Assembly: GCA_039930045.1 (NCBI GenBank)
Contig: JBDSQB010000012.1
Location: forward strand, 1 to 64,000
Origin: Chthoniobacterales bacterium
Lineage (GTDB): Bacteria > Verrucomicrobiota > Verrucomicrobiia > Chthoniobacterales > DASVRZ01
Direction of reading: 5' to 3'
Length of the DNA stretch: 64,000 nt
Shown: in pieces, positions 60,760-64,000 of the stretch
How the letters are laid out: each line of letters begins with the position of its first letter
Position numbering within the stretch: the first letter of the stretch is position 1
Program-made: the position numbers and the translations under genes
The notes under the pieces: model-generated
The model's database searches: none
Seen by the model: the letters and a program-made list of their open reading frames with translations, nothing else
Told to the model about the DNA's origin: nothing

Positions 60760-62181
60760 ATGCGGAGACGGTCCAGATGGAAGTGGAGTTTCGTGGTGCT
60801 ATTGCTGTTGTCTCTGCTGGCTCAAAGCTCCCTCAAGGCGAGCCTCGTCTATGGCCCCGGCAGCTTCATTTTAAATGATGGCGACGTGTATTCCAACACT
60901 GGCAACTACATTGGCTCCTCATCGGGCTCCTATAATTACTCCAGTGGTAGTGTAACCGCGACTAACACAGTAATTAATCCAGGGTGGCTTGGTTTCCAAG
61001 GCACTTGGTCGAATCAGCCGCACACGCTTACTGTCTCTGGAGTCAATGGCACCGTCACGAAGTCGCCTGATCTCGCTATCTATGAATATAACACGACGGT
61101 GACGCTCACAGCGGTGTCCGATCCAGGTTACGCGTTCATCCGGTGGACGCAGGGTCCCGCTCATCTCACCTACACCTCCACCGGGGTGGGACCGAATGGC
61201 GTTTCGACCGTCGCTCACGACTATTGGACCGTCGGCGGGAACGTCGTGGGCACCTCCCCCACTCTGACGGTGACGACATGGGCGGATTTCGATCTCAGGG
61301 CCGAGTTTGCGCCGATCAGCCGGATCATTTCCCTCGACGGCAACGGGTTGGTCTGGGACCAGCAGGTGATCGGTGAATCGAGCCAGAAGATATTTAACAT
61401 CAAGAACACTGGCAACTCGCCACTCACGATTACGGACATCGTTTACCCTGCGGGATTCAGCGGTGCCTGGTCCGGTTCGATTGCTCCCGGGGCGAGTCAG
61501 ACCGTGACCGTCACCTTTGCGCCGACGGCAGCGGGCACCTATTCGGGCGACATCGAGATCCACTCCGATGCCACCAGCGGCAATAATACCCTCGCCATTA
61601 CCGCCATCGGCGAAGTGGCCTACAAGCTCACCGGAAACAGCTCCTTTAGGGGTTTATGGGGGTTCACTTCTCTCGTTCAGTACACAGCGCCTACGGAGTG
61701 CCTGTATTGGACTGGCTCGGTTGTAAACGTGCAGGCTCTGCCGGTGACGGGCTATGTCTTTCACGATTGGACGGAGAATGGACATGTCGTGAGCACGTCG
61801 CCAACGTTTGCCCTCACGATTCAGGCCGCGCACACGATCCGGGCCAATTATGTTCACGCTTACTCCGGGATCCGGCTAACCGGCTCAAGGAGCTTCGGTA
61901 ACCGGAAACTCCGTTCCGTGTCCGGGCACTCTTTGACTCTCTCCAACTCTGGTAACACTCCCATCCAGAGTACGGGCTTGCGCATCGCTAATCAAAGGGG
62001 AGCTACCCGGCAGATTTTCCAAGGCGATTGGTCGGGCTTGCTGCAACCCGGCGAATCTCACCGGATTGTCATTCGATTCCAGCCCAGCCGACGCATTGGT
62101 TATTTCTATCGCATTACCCCGCTGACGCCCGACACTGCGGCTTCTGTGGACGGATTGAGCATCACCGGCTCGGGGATTTAA
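60760..62181 (+). CDS. Exported protein with InlB-type repeat and choice-of-anchor D domains
   Basis: Choosing the ATG at 60760 gives 473 residues: MRRRSRWKWSFVVLLLLSLL is a signal peptide. Domain order: a Ser/Tyr/Gly-rich N-terminus (about 25-75), a beta-repeat with GTVTKSPDLAIYEYNTTVTL and DPGYAFIRWTQGPAH, a choice-of-anchor D domain (KIFNIKNTGNSPLTITDIVY ... TFAPTAAGTYSGDIEIHSDA), a second InlB-type repeat (VNVQALPVTGYVFHDWTENG ... HTIRANYVHAYSG), and a final anchor-D-like domain (SGNTPIQSTGLRI ... RFQPSRR). No C-terminal sorting signal (PEP-CTERM or LPXTG) is present. It is a secreted or surface protein of unknown role. Confidence 0.82.
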   Translation: MRRRSRWKWSFVVLLLLSLLAQSSLKASLVYGPGSFILNDGDVYSNTGNYIGSSSGSYNYSSGSVTATNTVINPGWLGFQGTWSNQPHTLTVSGVNGTVTKSPDLAIYEYNTTVTLTAVSDPGYAFIRWTQGPAHLTYTSTGVGPNGVSTVAHDYWTVGGNVVGTSPTLTVTTWADFDLRAEFAPISRIISLDGNGLVWDQQVIGESSQKIFNIKNTGNSPLTITDIVYPAGFSGAWSGSIAPGASQTVTVTFAPTAAGTYSGDIEIHSDATSGNNTLAITAIGEVAYKLTGNSSFRGLWGFTSLVQYTAPTECLYWTGSVVNVQALPVTGYVFHDWTENGHVVSTSPTFALTIQAAHTIRANYVHAYSGIRLTGSRSFGNRKLRSVSGHSLTLSNSGNTPIQSTGLRIANQRGATRQIFQGDWSGLLQPGESHRIVIRFQPSRRIGYFYRITPLTPDTAASVDGLSITGSGI

Positions 62182-62198
62182 GCCGAACGCGAGTCGAG

Positions 62199-63854
62199 TT
62201 AGACTCGGTTCAGGGCGCTGAGGATGGCTTGGATGCTGGCTAGTTCGATGTTGGTGTTTTCACCGGCACCCCATTTGGTCTGGCCGTTTTCCAGTTTGAT
62301 CTGGATGTAGGCGATGGCGCTGCTGTCGCTGCCGCTGCTGAGGGCGTGCTCTTTGTAGTAGGCGACGGAGAAGGAGGGAACTCCGATCTTTTCCAGGGCA
62401 TCGACGAAGGCGGCAATGGGGCCGTTGCCCTGGCCGACCAAGGAAACGAGGCCGCCGTCGCGCAGGACGCTGGCCCGGCATTGGTAGATGCCGCTGCTGC
62501 CGTCGGCGTGAAAGTGCTGCAACTCCCATGGGGTTTTGCGCTCGATGTATTCTTTCCAGAACATGCCGCGCAACTCGGCGGCGGTGACTTCGCGGCCGAG
62601 GGCATCCACGGCGTCGTTGGCGATGGGGCCGAACTCGCGCTGCATGTCTTTGGGGATTTCGATGCCGTATTCGGCCTCCAATAAGTATGCAACTCCGCCC
62701 TTGCCGCTCTGGCTGTTGACGCGGATGACTTCGCGGTATTCGCGCCCGATGTCGGCGGGGTCGATGGTCAAATACGGGACGTCCCAATGTTCCCGAGTCT
62801 CCGTTTCGCGCTCAGCGAGTCCCTTTTTAATGGCGTCTTGATGCGACCCGGAGAAGGCGGTGAAAACCAGCTCGCCGCCATACGGGTGACGCGGCGGAAC
62901 GGTCATCCCGGTGGTGCGTTCGTAAACGGAGGTGAGCGCGGCCATGTCCGAGAAATCGAGTCCGGGATGGATGCCGTGCATGTAGAGATTCAGCGCGACG
63001 GTGACGATGTCGAGGTTGCCGGTGCGTTCGCCGTTGCCGAAAAGCGTGCCCTCGACGCGTTCGGCGCCGGCCAGCAAGGCGAGTTCGGTCGCAGCCACGC
63101 CGGTGCCCCGGTCGTTATGCGTGTGCAGGCTCAGCGTGACGGAATCGCGTCGGTGAATGTGGCGCGACATCCATTCGATCTGGTCGGCGTGAACGTTCGG
63201 CATGGCGACTTCGACCGTGTTCGGCAGGTTCAGGATCATCTTCTTTTCCGGCGTGGGCTGCCAGAGATCGATGACGGCGTTGGAGATTTCCAAGGCGAAA
63301 TCGGGTTCTGTGAGCGAGAAAGACTCGGGCGAATATTGCAGGCGCACGCGAGTTCCAGTCAAACGTGGGAGGCGGTCGAGAATCCATTGCGCGCCTTGCA
63401 AGGCGATGGCTTTGATTTCCTCGCGAGATTTCCCAAAGACGACACGTCGCTGGGCGGGCGAGGTCGAGTTGTAGAGGTGAATGATGACGCTTTTCGCGCC
63501 GATCAACGACTCAACGGTGCGTTCGATGAGGTCTTCGCGGGCCTGCACAAGGCATTGAATGGTGACTTCGTCGGGGATGCGATTTTCCTCGATGAGGCGG
63601 CGGTTGAAGGCGAATTCGGTGTTCGATGCGCTGGGAAAGCCGACTTCGATTTCTTTGAAGCCGCATTTTACGAGGGCGTCAAAAAGCTCGAGCTTCTGGG
63701 AGACGTTCATCGGCACGGCGAGCGCCTGGTTGCCGTCGCGTAGATCGACGCTGCACCAGATCGGCGGCTGGGTAAGGGTGCGATCGGGCCATTGCCGGTC
63801 GGGCAAATGGACGGGCGGGTAAGGTCGGTATTGAGTGGACGGATCGGAGATCAT
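62199..63854 (-). CDS. leuA: 2-isopropylmalate synthase
   Basis: This 551-residue enzyme condenses acetyl-CoA with 2-oxoisovalerate at the first step of leucine synthesis. Seen are PIWCSVDLRDGNQALAVPM with the DLRDGNQ metal/substrate motif, EVGFPSASNTEFAFNRRLIE, SLHTHNDRGTGVAATELALL with the HxH metal ligands, and GTLFGNGERTGNLDI. The C-terminal regulatory domain (SGIYQCRASVLRDGGLVSLV ... GPIAAFVDALEKIG) provides leucine feedback control. Length matches the longer LeuA type. Its leader has three consecutive hairpins (see 63915-64000). Confidence 0.96.
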   Translation of the reverse strand: MISDPSTQYRPYPPVHLPDRQWPDRTLTQPPIWCSVDLRDGNQALAVPMNVSQKLELFDALVKCGFKEIEVGFPSASNTEFAFNRRLIEENRIPDEVTIQCLVQAREDLIERTVESLIGAKSVIIHLYNSTSPAQRRVVFGKSREEIKAIALQGAQWILDRLPRLTGTRVRLQYSPESFSLTEPDFALEISNAVIDLWQPTPEKKMILNLPNTVEVAMPNVHADQIEWMSRHIHRRDSVTLSLHTHNDRGTGVAATELALLAGAERVEGTLFGNGERTGNLDIVTVALNLYMHGIHPGLDFSDMAALTSVYERTTGMTVPPRHPYGGELVFTAFSGSHQDAIKKGLAERETETREHWDVPYLTIDPADIGREYREVIRVNSQSGKGGVAYLLEAEYGIEIPKDMQREFGPIANDAVDALGREVTAAELRGMFWKEYIERKTPWELQHFHADGSSGIYQCRASVLRDGGLVSLVGQGNGPIAAFVDALEKIGVPSFSVAYYKEHALSSGSDSSAIAYIQIKLENGQTKWGAGENTNIELASIQAILSALNRV

Positions 63855-63914
63855 AAGGACGGTGTGTTTTCTGCGAATGCTGGCAGGGCGTTCTCACAGG
63901 GAAACGCAGGATAA

Positions 63915-63955
63915 GAAAAACGACCGGACACCTCCAGCTAAAGTCCTCGGGCCGT
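63915..63955 (-). terminator. Terminator-like hairpin in the leuA leader
   Basis: Leftward, a bulged stem ACGGcCC(ga)GGAC / GTCCGGTCGT (63920-63955, about 10 pairs) is followed by a TTTTT tract. It lies about 60 nt before the leuA start and could be an attenuator, or the end of an upstream gene outside the window. Confidence 0.4.
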
Positions 63956-63957
63956 CT

Positions 63958-64000
63958 GAGTTAAAGACGAATGGCTCCACCTAACTCGACTTTCATCGAG
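63958..64000 (-). promoter_or_regulatory. Two further hairpins upstream of the leuA leader terminator
   Basis: GAGTTA (63958-63963) pairs with TAACTC (63982-63987), and CTCGA (63985-63989) pairs with TCGAG (63996-64000). The arms overlap, so the two hairpins are partly exclusive. Leftward the loop reads GGTGGAGCC. The sequence is cut by the window edge. Confidence 0.3.

Noticed and set aside
63958-63987. T-box riboswitch before leuA
   Set aside because: GGTGGAGCC resembles the T-box core, but the rest of the motif and a specifier stem are not visible and the leader is cut off.
1-64000. Insertion sequences, prophage, CRISPR arrays, rRNA operons, toxin-antitoxin or defence genes
   Set aside because: I looked for transposase, integrase, phage, Cas and toxin motifs and for rRNA sequence and found none.

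Overview
The window looks like a chromosomal piece of a Gram-negative heterotroph. An outer-membrane barrel, a Wza-type exporter, GmhA and an ArnT-like enzyme all imply an outer membrane. The gene set (H+-pyrophosphatase, RRM/Gly-rich protein, Rho with a long low-complexity N-terminus, ThuA, DUF885, DUF4412 and choice-of-anchor proteins) fits the PVC group, most likely Verrucomicrobiota; that placement is inference, since no rRNA gene is present. Most starts lack a clear Shine-Dalgarno sequence. The first ~1.2 kb (APC permease and YceI, both leftward) is visibly richer in G/C and reads like actinobacterial DNA. It is either transferred DNA or an assembly join.

Layout. 1.2-9.2 kb: hppA, scpA, HAD phosphatase, NUDIX hydrolase, hybrid histidine kinase, FAD oxidoreductase, PtsN-like EIIA. 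9.2-15.1 kb, all leftward: tlyA-nadK-ptsN, an ECF sigma/anti-sigma/exported-protein operon whose third gene carries a 140-bp element with perfect 18-bp inverted ends, an acidic unknown, rlmN, and an RRM protein with a structured leader. 15.3-19.5 kb: rpmB, a CobW GTPase, a secreted alpha/beta hydrolase, a DUF885 protein.

19.5-42.1 kb is a large rightward exopolysaccharide locus: outer-membrane barrel, Wza, Wzc tyrosine autokinase, GDP-mannose 4,6-dehydratase, two flippases, two pyruvyltransferase-family proteins, three polymerase/ligase-like membrane proteins (two of them tandem paralogues), five GT4-type and one GT2 glycosyltransferases, and a beta-helix protein. Many genes overlap by ATGA, so translation is probably coupled. 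No initiating phosphoglycosyltransferase and no GDP-keto-sugar reductase is present. A hairpin resembling the ops/JUMPstart core lies before wza.

42.2-64 kb is mixed housekeeping: PhyH dioxygenase, DUF255 thioredoxin-fold protein, DUF4112, rho, a GmhA-like isomerase, an orphan modB, Prc protease, an MBL hydrolase, a palindromic repeat element, an operon of a small unknown-yqeY-ispD-M16 peptidase, tRNA-Ser(UGA), PAP2, an ArnT-like glycosyltransferase, DUF4412, Maf, an epimerase, ThuA, a choice-of-anchor D protein and leuA with a hairpin-rich leader. Between about 36 and 51 kb the pentamer CTAAC/GTTAG is strikingly common.
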